Below are positions 1 to 8,438 of a DNA stretch of 61,803 nucleotides, in pieces; within the stretch, counting starts at the first letter, position 1, and each line of letters begins with the position of its first letter. Below the pieces are notes generated by a model, which saw only the letters and a program-made list of their open reading frames with translations, had not been told where the DNA came from and searched no databases. The translations under genes and the position numbers were made by a program. Source of the stretch: Bacteroidota bacterium (GTDB lineage Bacteria; Bacteroidota; Bacteroidia; Cytophagales; Microscillaceae); NCBI GenBank assembly GCA_004293265.1, contig RDXZ01000011.1:1-61803 (forward strand). Reading direction: 5' to 3'.

Positions 1-281
1 TCAATTTTTTTAATTTCTTCTTGTCTTTCTTTTTTGAGTTCGTCAGTCAAAAGTAATTCTTCGGATAAATAATCTGCTTTTAACTTATCAATTTTTTGCA
101 TAATTTTTTGTATGTCTTCTTGCCATTTTTTGGCGGCATTTTGTAAATTTACCTGTACTTTTTCATAAGAAGGCATTTTTCCCATAATAAAATCTGAATC
201 AACATATCCAAATTTTTGTGCAAAAATATATGAATTGATTGAAAATAAAGTAAAAAAAAAGAATATTATCTTGTTATTCAT
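1..281 (-). CDS. OmpH/Skp-family periplasmic chaperone (3' end outside window)
   Basis: Seen: an open frame starting at the ATG at 281 and running off the left edge, about 93 residues. It opens with a signal peptide (MNNKIIFFFFTLFSI, cleavage after the alanine of IFAQ), followed by KFGYVDSDFIMGKMPSY, the typical start of OmpH/Skp proteins, and then a charged, heptad-like helix rich in K, Q and E. Known: Skp trimers hold unfolded outer membrane proteins in the periplasm with long helical arms, and Bacteroidota often carry several tandem copies. The C-terminal part is missing only because the window ends. The family call is fairly secure; the exact partner proteins are not. Confidence 0.8.
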   Translation of the reverse strand, partial: MNNKIIFFFFTLFSINSYIFAQKFGYVDSDFIMGKMPSYEKVQVNLQNAAKKWQEDIQKIMQKIDKLKADYLSEELLLTDELKKERQEEIKKI

Positions 282-302
282 AACGAATTGATTGATTTTA
301 AT

Positions 303-355
303 TAAAAAAGTGAAGTAAATTAAAAAAGTGAAGTAAATTAAAAAGTGAAGTAAAT
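303..355. repeat. 18-bp tandem repeat, three copies
   Basis: Three adjacent units of TAAAAAAGTGAAGTAAAT (the third one base shorter) lie between two minus-strand genes. On the plus strand each unit reads GTG-AAG-TAA, a pattern that recurs as ATG-AAG-TAA at 15097-15129. No gene uses it here. Confidence 0.8.
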
Positions 356-366
356 TAAAAATAAAT

Positions 367-912
367 TTATCTTTTTGTTCGTAAATGTATATCTAAAATA
401 TTGAACGTTTTGGTATCAGGAGTGCGTTTTTTTTCGAGCCAAATTTTTCGTCTTTCGATGGCTCTTTCATCTTCTACTATCTGAAATTTTAAATCATTTT
501 TCGAATCGTGTATTGCTTCAAAATGATGTGGCGTATAAGTCATACCTTGCATATCATAACGGCTATTTTTTACGTGATTCTCGTGAACAGGCGTAAGTTT
601 TACACGCAATGGGTGCGAAAAATCGTGTTCTTCGTAATGGTCTAAAATAATATGCAGATGATAATATTTAGGATGGTCAAAAGAAATTGTGTCTGATAAT
701 GCAGGCACAATGCTCGCTCTACCCAAAAAATCGGTCTGAATATCTTTTTGTTGATTGAGTACAAATTTCGAATGAATCTGAACTTCTGCAATATCTTTGT
801 TCGTTTCGGCATCTACTACTTGTATATTGAGCATCAAATCTTTTTTGGTTTTTTGTGCCAATATAGATAAACTAAAAATAAATAGAGTGCAAAATAAAAA
901 TAAATTTTTCAT
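367..912 (-). CDS. Exported protein of unknown function, carboxypeptidase-regulatory-like
   Basis: 181 residues. Residues 1-19 form a signal peptide ending in SILAQ, so the product is exported to the periplasm or outer membrane. Residues 27-110 (LNIQVVDAETNKDIAEVQIH...) resemble the carboxypeptidase-D regulatory-like beta fold common in Bacteroidota surface proteins, with the usual order of an opening strand, a variable-looking segment and a later SFDHPKYY strand. The C-terminal 70 residues are charged and end in a basic tail (HLRTKR). No catalytic motif is visible. It is transcribed toward the OmpH-like gene, separated from it by an 18-bp tandem repeat. The fold assignment is an inference from sequence feel only. 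Confidence 0.6.
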   Translation of the reverse strand: MKNLFLFCTLFIFSLSILAQKTKKDLMLNIQVVDAETNKDIAEVQIHSKFVLNQQKDIQTDFLGRASIVPALSDTISFDHPKYYHLHIILDHYEEHDFSHPLRVKLTPVHENHVKNSRYDMQGMTYTPHHFEAIHDSKNDLKFQIVEDERAIERRKIWLEKKRTPDTKTFNILDIHLRTKR

Positions 913-985
913 AATTTTTGTTGTTTTTAATTATAACGCAAAGTTACACATAAAATTAAAAAACGAAAGATTTTATTGTTAAAAT

Positions 986-1549
986 TTAATCTTTATTTGC
1001 CATATTCATAGTTTTGTCAATACCAATTGTAACAAAAGAAAGTACTACTTCTACTGCTTTGTTAATAGGCGTAATAATATCTTTCATTTGTTCCTCAGAA
1101 AAATTACTCAATACATAGTCCGCTTGTTGCCCTTTGGCATAATCGTTACCAATACCAAACCTCAATCTTGCGTATTCTTGTGTGCCGATGAGTTGCTCAA
1201 TACTTGTCAAACCATTGTGTCCGCCTGCTGAACCTTTGCTTTTAAGTCTAATTTTTGCGTGGTCAATCGCCAAATCATCAACAATTACTAATAAATTTTC
1301 TTTGGGAATATCCAATTCTTGTAACCAATAATTGACTGCTTTTCCGCTCAAATTCATAAAAGTATTAGGTTTAATAAGATGCAAAGTTCTTCCTTTGTAT
1401 TTAATTTCAGATTTTTCACATAATCTTGCTGTCTGAAAAGTTGTTTCAAACTTTTCTGCCAATTGGTCTAATACCAAAAAACCGATGTTATGTCTTGTCA
1501 ATTCGTATTCTAAACCGGGATTTCCAAGCCCTACGATTAAATATTTCAT
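986..1549 (-). CDS. pth: Peptidyl-tRNA hydrolase
   Basis: 187 residues, the normal length for Pth. It hydrolyses the ester bond of peptidyl-tRNAs dropped by the ribosome and so recycles tRNA. All landmark residues are in place: N10 in VGLGNPG, catalytic H20 in TRHNIGF, N66 in FMNLSG, the acidic D91/D92 pair, and N112 in GGHNGL. The ATG start at 1549 overlaps the stop of the upstream rfaE2-like gene by four bases (ATGA), so the two are probably translationally coupled. Nothing in the sequence is unusual for the family. Confidence 0.97.
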   Translation of the reverse strand: MKYLIVGLGNPGLEYELTRHNIGFLVLDQLAEKFETTFQTARLCEKSEIKYKGRTLHLIKPNTFMNLSGKAVNYWLQELDIPKENLLVIVDDLAIDHAKIRLKSKGSAGGHNGLTSIEQLIGTQEYARLRFGIGNDYAKGQQADYVLSNFSEEQMKDIITPINKAVEVVLSFVTIGIDKTMNMANKD

Positions 1550-2031
1550 AAATTTTCAACTTCTTTTATTTTTTGAATAATATTGCTGGTAGAAAAGCCA
1601 TCTACCAAGTCCAATGTTTCTACTTTTCCGCCGTTTGCTATCACAAAATCACTTCCTACAATATTTTTTATTTCATAATCACTTCCTTTGACCAGCATAT
1701 CGGGGCAAATTTTTTCAATGAGTTGTTCGGGTGTATCTTCTTCAAACAAAACGACCGCATCAACAAATTCCATTGCCGCCAGCATACGCAAACGAGCATA
1801 TTGAGGAATAATCGGTCTTTTTTGTCCTTTGATGCGTTTGACGGAAGCATCACTATTCAAACCAACGACCAATTTATCGCCTTTTTGTTTGGCTTTTTCC
1901 AAATAATCGATATGTCCCAAATGCACAATATCAAAACAACCGTTAGTAAAAACAACTTTTTGGTTATTTTTTTTCCATATTTCTCTCCAATTTAATAAAT
2001 TTTCGAGGGAAGCAATTTTATTTTTTGTCAT
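1546..2031 (-). CDS. rfaE2: D-glycero-beta-D-manno-heptose 1-phosphate adenylyltransferase (RfaE2 type)
   Basis: 161 residues, one nucleotidyltransferase domain. The [12 protein letters not shown] segment (residues 29-40) carries the HxGH signature (HLGH, 37-40) of the cytidylyltransferase superfamily, and DGFSTSNII near the C terminus is the second nucleotide-binding motif. Known: stand-alone RfaE2 proteins transfer AMP to heptose 1-phosphate in the ADP-heptose route to lipopolysaccharide core; in other bacteria the domain is fused to the RfaE1 kinase, which is not present here. A glycerol-3-phosphate cytidylyltransferase-like role is a less likely alternative. It overlaps pth by four bases and is probably the first gene of the pair. 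Confidence 0.88.
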   Translation of the reverse strand: MTKNKIASLENLLNWREIWKKNNQKVVFTNGCFDIVHLGHIDYLEKAKQKGDKLVVGLNSDASVKRIKGQKRPIIPQYARLRMLAAMEFVDAVVLFEEDTPEQLIEKICPDMLVKGSDYEIKNIVGSDFVIANGGKVETLDLVDGFSTSNIIQKIKEVENL

Positions 2032-2165
2032 TTTATTTAGAATATTATGTTCCTTTGATGTTATGTGGGTGCAATATTAAGATAAAAAAATGATTTTTGC
2101 AAATTTTATCATTTCATATTTTGATTTGAAATTGTCATTATTTTTGTGGATAAAAAATAATATTT

Positions 2166-2246
2166 GTAACTATTTAGGTTATTTTGGTACAAGCGTAGAC
2201 GCTTGCACCAGTTAATATCTCGTGCAAGCGTCCACGCTTGCACGAA
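2166..2246. repeat. Palindromic intergenic repeat, family A, copy 1
   Basis: Starts with GTAACTATTTAGGTTATTTT and continues with two consecutive hairpins: GGTACAAGCGT/ACGCTTGCACC and CGTGCAAGCGT/ACGCTTGCACG, with GA/CC-type loops. The right terminus seen in other copies (CCTAAATAGTTAC) is absent. It occupies the 312-base gap between the rfaE2-like gene and the isoprenoid enzyme; nothing else recognisable is present in that gap. Confidence 0.85.
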
Positions 2247-2343
2247 GTTTAGATTTTTTAAAATCTTAATTCATAAACAAAATCTTATAAAGTGTGTTAA
2301 ATATGTGTTGCTTAGGTTATAAATTCCAAAACCAATTCCATAT

Positions 2344-3327
2344 ATGTATATGTTTCAGGTAAAATGTATATTATTTTATCTTCCTATTTTATTTTATAAA
2401 TTAGTAAAAAGAGCCAAAAAACAAAGAGCATTTGCTCAATTGTTTTGGAATAATTTTTTTAGTGAAAATGAAAAAAATATGATAACCAAACGAAATTGGA
2501 GAAGAATAAACGACTATCCTTTTCAGTTTATTGTTTTTTTTGCAGAATGGTGTGCAGATTTACGAGAAAAACCTATTTCTGATAATGAAAGAACTATCAT
2601 TACTTTGTACGCGGGCGGATTGTGCTTGTATGATGATTTTTTTGATAATGAATTATTAGAAAAACAAGATTTAAAATCTATTTATTTTGGAAAATATATC
2701 AATGAAAATAACACGAATGAAATCTATATTTTTAATAAAATTCAACAAGCGTTTATAAAAAAATATGAATTTTCTGAGATTTTTACAGCAGAATTTTTAC
2801 ATTTTTATAATGCACAACTTCAAAGCCAAGCACAATTAAAAAATTTGCTTTCCTCTTCAGAACTCAAAAAAATTAGCTTTGATAAAGGAGGTTTGGCTTT
2901 GGTGCTTTCTTGGTTGTTGTTGTTGCCAAATTTTACACAAAAAGAAAGAGATTTTGTGTATGAAGTTGGGGCTTGGTTTCAAATTTTAGACGATATTTTG
3001 GATATTGGTACAGACAAAAAAAACAATATCCAAACCTTAGCCACTCATTCGGAAAGTATTGAATATTTAGAAAATTTATTAGCAGAACAAACCAAAATTA
3101 TCAAAGAATTATTAAAAAATCTACCTTATTCTCCCAAAAAAATAAAACAAACTTTGTATTTTTTAGAAATTATTGGCACATCAGGAAAAGTACATTTGTA
3201 TAAATTGAAACAAATTGAACAAAAAAAGAAATTAAAATTAAAAGATTTTCATCTCGAAGATTTGGAATGGAAGCAAAATGATAAAAAAAATTTTTGGATT
3301 GCGTTCAAATTTTGGATAAAAAAATAA
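2344..3327 (+). CDS. Class 1 isoprenoid biosynthesis-type enzyme (prenyltransferase/terpene synthase fold)
   Basis: 327 residues, largely helical. It has two aspartate-rich motifs at the positions expected of trans-prenyltransferases: DDFFD (97-101) and DDILD (216-220), plus a KGG segment (181-183) between them and N228 after the second. Known: in this superfamily the two motifs bind Mg2+ and the allylic diphosphate. Overall sequence is far from ordinary polyprenyl synthases, so the product could be a linear prenyl diphosphate, a cyclised terpene or a prenylated acceptor. A hydrophobic stretch at residues 8-20 and a basic C terminus suggest membrane contact. A second ATG lies at 2350. The GT2 gene follows after 25 bases on the same strand, suggesting a shared transcript. 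Confidence 0.72.
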   Translation: MYMFQVKCILFYLPILFYKLVKRAKKQRAFAQLFWNNFFSENEKNMITKRNWRRINDYPFQFIVFFAEWCADLREKPISDNERTIITLYAGGLCLYDDFFDNELLEKQDLKSIYFGKYINENNTNEIYIFNKIQQAFIKKYEFSEIFTAEFLHFYNAQLQSQAQLKNLLSSSELKKISFDKGGLALVLSWLLLLPNFTQKERDFVYEVGAWFQILDDILDIGTDKKNNIQTLATHSESIEYLENLLAEQTKIIKELLKNLPYSPKKIKQTLYFLEIIGTSGKVHLYKLKQIEQKKKLKLKDFHLEDLEWKQNDKKNFWIAFKFWIKK

Positions 3328-3352
3328 TATATTTGCAAAAAAATATTTTAAT

Positions 3353-4264
3353 ATGACAATTTCTGTGATTATTCCTACTTATAATGGTGCTTATAAATTA
3401 CCTAATATTTTAGATGCCTTAGCCAAACAAACCTATCAAAACTTTGAAACAATTGTGATGGTCGATGGCTCAACAGATAACACCATCGAAATATTAGAAA
3501 ATAAAAAAAATTGGAATTTAAAAAATTTTAAGTTTGTAGTCCAACAAAATGGAGGCAGAGCAAAAGTAAGAAATGCCGCCAGCAAACACGCAACAGGCGA
3601 ATTGTTAATTTTTTTTGATGATGACACAAGACCTACTCCGACTTATATTCAAAATGTTGTAAAATTTTATGCTCAAAATTTGGAAGCAATTTTAATTGGC
3701 AATCACGCACTTTCTTTGGATAAATGTCAAAATGATTTTGATAAATTTAGAGTTCATAATGCAGATAATTGGGTGAAAGATTTTAAACCAAGCCCTTTTT
3801 TGATGAAAACACCTGTGATGACTGCCGCAAATTGCTCTATTCCTACGCATATTTTTCAAAAATTAGAAGGTTTTGATAATCATTTGACAGATGCAGAAGA
3901 TTTTGATATGGCGATGCGGGCTTTTGAGCTAAATATTCCGATTTATTTTGATTTCGATAACATTGCTTGGCATGATGATTTTGTCAGTTGTAAAAAATAT
4001 ATTCAAAGATTAAGACAATACAAACAATCGCATATAGATTTGGAGCGTTTAAAACCTACATTATTGGCAAAATATCCTGTCTATACAACAGCAAAACTCA
4101 ATTTTTTGAAACGAATTGTGTATGGTTTTTTTGGGAATTTTTTTTGGGTTAAGGTGATAGATAAATTTAATTTTTTACAATTTTTACCCAATGTTTTAAA
4201 ATACAAAATTTATGATTATGTGATTACGGGCTTAGGTCAGTATTATAAAAATCGTTCGTTATAA
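3353..4264 (+). CDS. Family 2 glycosyltransferase
   Basis: 303 residues. GT-A fold: N-terminal ISVIIPTYNG (3-12), the nucleotide-binding aspartate D38 in MVDGSTDNT, the DDD metal site (89-91) in FFDDDTRP, and an ED pair in DAEDFDMAMR further on. GT2 enzymes transfer a sugar from a nucleotide donor to lipid, polysaccharide or protein acceptors; the acceptor cannot be told. There is no transmembrane segment except weakly hydrophobic stretches near the C terminus, so it is cytoplasmic or peripheral. It sits 25 bases behind the isoprenoid-type enzyme and 38 bases before the mutase gene, all on the plus strand. Confidence 0.9.
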   Translation: MTISVIIPTYNGAYKLPNILDALAKQTYQNFETIVMVDGSTDNTIEILENKKNWNLKNFKFVVQQNGGRAKVRNAASKHATGELLIFFDDDTRPTPTYIQNVVKFYAQNLEAILIGNHALSLDKCQNDFDKFRVHNADNWVKDFKPSPFLMKTPVMTAANCSIPTHIFQKLEGFDNHLTDAEDFDMAMRAFELNIPIYFDFDNIAWHDDFVSCKKYIQRLRQYKQSHIDLERLKPTLLAKYPVYTTAKLNFLKRIVYGFFGNFFWVKVIDKFNFLQFLPNVLKYKIYDYVITGLGQYYKNRSL

Positions 4265-4302
4265 AATAAAATTATCATTAAAATAATAAAAAATAAAAGA
4301 AT

Positions 4303-5487
4303 ATGCAAAGATTATTTTCTGCTTTTACGCCTCAAAATTACACTATTTGGGCAGAAGAAGCCATCAAAGTCGCTAAAATTACGGACTTAAAAACATTATA
4401 TACTCCTACTTATGAAGGCATTGTTTTAGAACCTTTTTATAATGCAGAAAATCAATCTAAAACAATAGAAACGCCTATCAAAAAAAATAATCAATGGCTT
4501 TATTTTGAATATTTATACCTCAATGATTTTGAAAAACTCCAAGCACAATCACAAGAAGCGTTCAAAAAATCAGCAGACGGACTTATTTTTGAAAGCAATA
4601 TCGATAATGAAGTGCTATTAAAATTGATGACGAACACAAATTTTAAAAATATTGAAGTCAAAAGAAAAAAAAATCAATTAGAAGAAAAATTTTTAACTAA
4701 AATTGATACTGCTTTTCCTTGGATAAAAATAATTATTGACACAGAAAATAGTAAAGATTTCAGAGAAAGTATAGAAATAATTAGCCCTTATAAAAATATT
4801 GGTGTCAGAATTATCGAGGGAAATTTTTGGGGAAATAAAGGAGCAAATGCGGTTCAAAGTTTAGCGTTTGGGTTATCGGCTTGGGTGGAAAGTTTGGATA
4901 TTTTCACAGAAAAAAATAATTCAGAAAAAAAAATTTCAAATTGTCAAATTGGTATCAATATCAATGAAAATTATTTTATGGAAATGGCAAAAATACGTGC
5001 TTTGCGTATTTTGACCACAAAAATACTCGAAACTTATCACTCAAAAATCGATATAAATATTCTTTCATTGACGCAAAAACAAAATTTAACAAACATAGAT
5101 GAATACAATAATTTATTACGATTGACAACCGAAGCCATGGCTGGAATTTTGGGTGGCACAGATGGATTATGTATTTTACCTTATCAATTTGACGATAAAA
5201 TTGAATTTTCTGCTCAAATTTCTCGTAATATTTCACATCTGTTGCGCTTTGAAAGTTATTTAGACAAAGTAACTGATGCCGCAAAAGGCTCCTATTATAT
5301 CGAAAGCCTGACAACACAACTCACAGAAAAATCTTTTGAATTGTTTTTAACTATAGAAAAAATGGGCGGTTATTCTAATGCTTACTCTTTTATCGAAAGT
5401 GAAACAAAAAAAATGCAAGAACAAAAAGAAAAAGATTTTCAAGAGGGGAAAAAAATAGTAGTCGGCGTGAATAAATATCAAAAATAA
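4303..5487 (+). CDS. mutA: Methylmalonyl-CoA mutase small-subunit-like protein
   Basis: 394 residues, related to the catalytically silent small subunit of the heterodimeric methylmalonyl-CoA mutase, which interconverts methylmalonyl-CoA and succinyl-CoA with adenosylcobalamin. The barrel-like part is recognisable from ISPYKNIGVRIIEGNFWGNKGANAVQ and ISRNISHLLRFESYLDKVTDAAKGSYYIE. The C-terminal cobalamin-binding-like domain found in longer MutA proteins is missing; the protein stops soon after KMQEQKEKDFQEGKK. The usual partner mutB is not adjacent. Short forms of this subunit are known in Bacteroidota, so this need not be a broken gene. Confidence 0.82.
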   Translation: MQRLFSAFTPQNYTIWAEEAIKVAKITDLKTLYTPTYEGIVLEPFYNAENQSKTIETPIKKNNQWLYFEYLYLNDFEKLQAQSQEAFKKSADGLIFESNIDNEVLLKLMTNTNFKNIEVKRKKNQLEEKFLTKIDTAFPWIKIIIDTENSKDFRESIEIISPYKNIGVRIIEGNFWGNKGANAVQSLAFGLSAWVESLDIFTEKNNSEKKISNCQIGININENYFMEMAKIRALRILTTKILETYHSKIDINILSLTQKQNLTNIDEYNNLLRLTTEAMAGILGGTDGLCILPYQFDDKIEFSAQISRNISHLLRFESYLDKVTDAAKGSYYIESLTTQLTEKSFELFLTIEKMGGYSNAYSFIESETKKMQEQKEKDFQEGKKIVVGVNKYQK

Positions 5488-5489
5488 AA

Positions 5490-5537
5490 GTAACTATTTA
5501 GGTATTTTTGAGGTAGGCGTGTACGTTTGCACCAAAA
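5490..5537. repeat. Degenerate family A repeat, copy 2
   Basis: The left end GTAACTATTTAGGTATTTTT is intact, followed by a decayed single hairpin (GGCGTGTACGTTTGCACC). It lies directly after the mutA-like stop codon. Confidence 0.65.
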
Positions 5538-5556
5538 ATATCTACATAAAACAAAC

Positions 5557-5588
5557 AAGCCTATAAAATTTTAAAATCTTATAGGCTT
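5557..5588. terminator. Hairpin between convergent genes (family F)
   Basis: AAGCCTATAA...TTATAGGCTT stem with an AT loop, placed between convergent genes. The same CCTATAAGATTTT/AAAATCTTATAGG design recurs at 49123 and 57219. There is no long U tract, so its role as terminator is inferred from position. Confidence 0.5.
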
Positions 5589-5615
5589 GATTATCAATAA
5601 GTTAGCATAAAAAAA

Positions 5616-6116
5616 TTATTCTTTTTGCCCTCTTGTATCAGGTATTGGATAGTCAAATGGTTCAAGGTCTGCTTCTACTTCGTGTCCTAAAATAGTTGCC
5701 AAGCACAACGCCAACCAAATTTTTTTACCTTTAAAATCTTGCCCGCCGTTATGTCGCACATAGATATAAGAAAGGTCAATCACTTCATCATAAGGAATAA
5801 TTACAGAGTTATAATTTTTAGGAAGTAAATTTTCAATTTTAAACACGCCAATAGCCGCACCTTTCAAAACAACTTCATATTTATCAGGATAATCTTCAGA
5901 TTTTTGGATAGATACTTTTTCTATTTCAACCAAACGCAACAAATCATCTGCCAAAGGATTTGTCAAACAAAAAACAATTACATCGCTTTCATAATCTAAA
6001 TAACTTTTGACAATTTTTGCTTCTTGTTCCGTAAAATATCTTTTTTGTGTTTGACTAAAGACAATGTTGTTTATAAAAATAAAAAATATAAACAACAATA
6101 AAAATTTTAAATTCAT
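5616..6116 (-). CDS. Exported protein of unknown function
   Basis: 166 residues from the ATG at 6116, chosen because it begins a clean signal peptide (MNLKFLLLFIFFIFINNIVFSQ); an in-frame ATG at 6182 would add 22 residues that spoil it. The mature part begins TQKRYFTEQEAKIVKSYLDYES and contains a plausible alpha/beta domain with no recognised active-site motif. The C terminus has a mildly hydrophobic stretch (KIWLALCLATILG) and ends in an acidic, proline-containing tail. I do not recognise the family. It converges with the mutA-like gene and has a long AT-rich upstream region. Confidence 0.6.
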   Translation of the reverse strand: MNLKFLLLFIFFIFINNIVFSQTQKRYFTEQEAKIVKSYLDYESDVIVFCLTNPLADDLLRLVEIEKVSIQKSEDYPDKYEVVLKGAAIGVFKIENLLPKNYNSVIIPYDEVIDLSYIYVRHNGGQDFKGKKIWLALCLATILGHEVEADLEPFDYPIPDTRGQKE

Positions 6117-6296
6117 ATAAGTAGATGGAGTAATTTTATAATTATATATACTTATTTGTGAATAAAAAGTGTTGATTTTCATAATTTTTTTTTTAAATTA
6201 AATGATAATTGAGTATTATATAAACAATAACGTTATTTATTGTAATATATTATACATTTTTGTTAAAATATTTATCATTTTTTTGATTTTTTTTTG

Positions 6297-7847
6297 TTAA
6301 ATTTTTTCAATATTTTCTAAATAATAATTGGCTTGGGTTAATATTTTTTGTTTTTCTTCGGGTAATGTTTTTTTCCACGTTTGGTACATCATACCAATTC
6401 TTGGATTTTTGATTAATTTTTCTGTATTTTTATCATAAAAATTCCAATACAAACTATTGAACGGACAAGCATTTTGACCATATTTTTTCTTTTTATCATA
6501 CTGACAATTTTTACAATAATTACTCATTTTGTCAATATAATTAGCAGACGAAACATAAGGTTTTGTGCCGACTATTCCGCCGTCTGCAAACTGGCTCATT
6601 CCTCTTGTGTTCGTAATTTCTACCCATTCGAGAGCATCAATATAAATTCCTAAATACCAACTATCGACCTCATCAGGGTTAATTCCAGCCAATAACAAAA
6701 AATTTCCTGTTATCATCAATCGTTGAATATGATGAGCAAAAGCAAGGTCTAACGATTGGTTAATAGTTTGTTTCAAGCAATTCATTTTTGTCTGCCCCGT
6801 CCAAAACCAAGTAGGAATATTTCGTTTGTTTTCAAAAAAATTCAGAGTAGCAAATTCAGGCATTTTTGCCCAATAAATGCCTCGCATATACTCACGCCAA
6901 CCAATAATTTGCCTCACAAAACCTTCAATTTGTGAATATGTTATCGTATTTTGATTTTTTTTCCAATGTGAAATAGCTTTTTCTACGACTTCCAAAGGCG
7001 ATAAAAGTTTGATATTCATAGCAAAAGACAACCTCGAATGAAACAAAAAAGGTTCGCCTTCGACCATCGCATCTTCGTAAGTACCAAAATGAATCAAACA
7101 TTTTTCGACAAAAAATTGACAATAATCAAGGGCTTGTTCTCTATTGATACACCACAAAAATTGAGTTGGATTTTTGAGTTTTCCAATCGTTTTGATATTC
7201 ATTTTTTGAATCAAATCTACGATTTCGGTAGCATCATTTTGGGGAAGTTTGGGGGTTGGAATTGGATATTTTGCGTCATAACTTTTTCTATTGTCTGCGT
7301 CATAGTTCCATTTTCCTGTTTCGGGTTCGTTTCCATTCATCAAAATATTAAATTTTTGTCTAATTTTTCGATAAAAGTTTTCCATTAAAAACATTTTCTT
7401 TCCCTCAAACATCTTTTGTAAATCATATTTATCAGTCAAAAAATGTTCAGTAGTATATTTTTTGGAAGTAATAGGCAAAGTTTTAGTAAAAACTTCCAAT
7501 AATTTTTCTACTCTGTATTCATCAGGCTCTAAATATTCAAAGTGATTAAAAGATTGATTTTCAATCAATTGTAATATATTTTTTTCAAAACTTTGTAGAT
7601 TATTGGCATCATCTAATTTGAAATAAATAACATTTTTATTTTTATGTTGAGTTAAATGTTGAGCAAAATTTCTCATTGCTAAAAAAAAGCCAATAATTTT
7701 TTGGATATGGTGGGTTACATATTCGGTTTCAGGCAAAATTTCCATCAAACAATAAGTAATATTTTCATCATTTTCCAAAAACCAAGAATGATTTTCGTTC
7801 AGTTGGTCGCCCAAAATTAGACGTAATTTTTTTTCTTTGTTATCCAT
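6297..7847 (-). CDS. Iron-sulfur bacterial cryptochrome/(6-4) photolyase (PhrB/CryB type)
   Basis: 516 residues. The N-terminal alpha/beta domain begins LRLILGDQLNENHSWF, the typical start of the iron-sulfur cryptochrome/photolyase class, and the helical FAD domain contains GFVRQIIGWREYMRG and AHHIQRLMITGNF. Four cysteines at 357, 445, 448 and 461 have the spacing (88, 3, 13) that I recall for the [4Fe-4S] ligands of Agrobacterium PhrB. Known: such enzymes repair (6-4) photoproducts in DNA using light, FAD and a lumazine antenna. The gene overlaps the upstream thioredoxin-like gene by eight bases and is the last of a minus-strand run; repair versus signalling cannot be decided from sequence alone. 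Confidence 0.92.
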   Translation of the reverse strand: MDNKEKKLRLILGDQLNENHSWFLENDENITYCLMEILPETEYVTHHIQKIIGFFLAMRNFAQHLTQHKNKNVIYFKLDDANNLQSFEKNILQLIENQSFNHFEYLEPDEYRVEKLLEVFTKTLPITSKKYTTEHFLTDKYDLQKMFEGKKMFLMENFYRKIRQKFNILMNGNEPETGKWNYDADNRKSYDAKYPIPTPKLPQNDATEIVDLIQKMNIKTIGKLKNPTQFLWCINREQALDYCQFFVEKCLIHFGTYEDAMVEGEPFLFHSRLSFAMNIKLLSPLEVVEKAISHWKKNQNTITYSQIEGFVRQIIGWREYMRGIYWAKMPEFATLNFFENKRNIPTWFWTGQTKMNCLKQTINQSLDLAFAHHIQRLMITGNFLLLAGINPDEVDSWYLGIYIDALEWVEITNTRGMSQFADGGIVGTKPYVSSANYIDKMSNYCKNCQYDKKKKYGQNACPFNSLYWNFYDKNTEKLIKNPRIGMMYQTWKKTLPEEKQKILTQANYYLENIEKI

Positions 7848-8424
7848 TCAACATCTCTAAAAACTCGTTTTGTAAATCTTTTCCTTTGTTATCAAAATAC
7901 CATTTGTGTACCGTTTCAATTATTTCTTCTTTGGGCATATTTTTATTTTTGAAATCGATAAATTGATTTTGTAAAGTTTGTGGGCGCGGTCCCCAATGGT
8001 TCAAAAGATTAAGATTTTCGTCTAATCTGATTAATTTTGGGATAGATTTTCCTCCGTTTGTCAAAAATTGGTTCATAATTTCTGGGTTTTCATCACGCAA
8101 TAAAAATTTGATAGTAATATTTTCAGCATATTCGACTATTTTTATCAAAAAAGGAATATTTTGTGCTGCATCTCCGCACCAAGATTCAGTCAAAACCAAC
8201 CAATATTCTTTTTTAGAATAATTTTTTAGTTTTTCAATCAAATTATTTTCAATGATAGCCGTCTTGTCCCATCTGCTCATTCTTTTGACGTTTAAGCGTG
8301 TGTATTCTGTGAGTTCGGGTGTTTGTTCGAGTCCTGTGGTTTTTCCTTCGGCTAATAATTCATCAGTTAATTTTCTGTATTCAGCATAAGAATACGCATT
8401 TTCTATCAGTTCTTTTGTAAACAT
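7840..8424 (-). CDS. Thioredoxin-fold protein lacking the second active-site cysteine
   Basis: 194 residues from ATG 8424; an in-frame ATG at 8463 would overlap the upstream gene and is less likely. The central LVLTESWCGDAAQNIPFLI segment is a thioredoxin-type active site, with C83 present but alanine at the resolving position (C-G-D-A instead of C-x-x-C). This matches the thioredoxin-family proteins of Bacteroidota and Firmicutes with a WCGDA motif. No signal peptide, so cytoplasmic. A single cysteine rules out ordinary disulfide exchange and suggests monothiol chemistry or ligand binding. It is 14 bases downstream of the GNAT gene and overlaps the photolyase gene by eight bases. Confidence 0.85.
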   Translation of the reverse strand: MFTKELIENAYSYAEYRKLTDELLAEGKTTGLEQTPELTEYTRLNVKRMSRWDKTAIIENNLIEKLKNYSKKEYWLVLTESWCGDAAQNIPFLIKIVEYAENITIKFLLRDENPEIMNQFLTNGGKSIPKLIRLDENLNLLNHWGPRPQTLQNQFIDFKNKNMPKEEIIETVHKWYFDNKGKDLQNEFLEMLNG

Positions 8425-8438
8425 TTTTAATTTTAATT

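Noticed and set aside
1573-1995. Long antisense frame opposite the rfaE2-like gene
   Set aside because: The minus-strand frame encodes a clear nucleotidyltransferase; the plus frame is rich in F, I and N as expected of a shadow.
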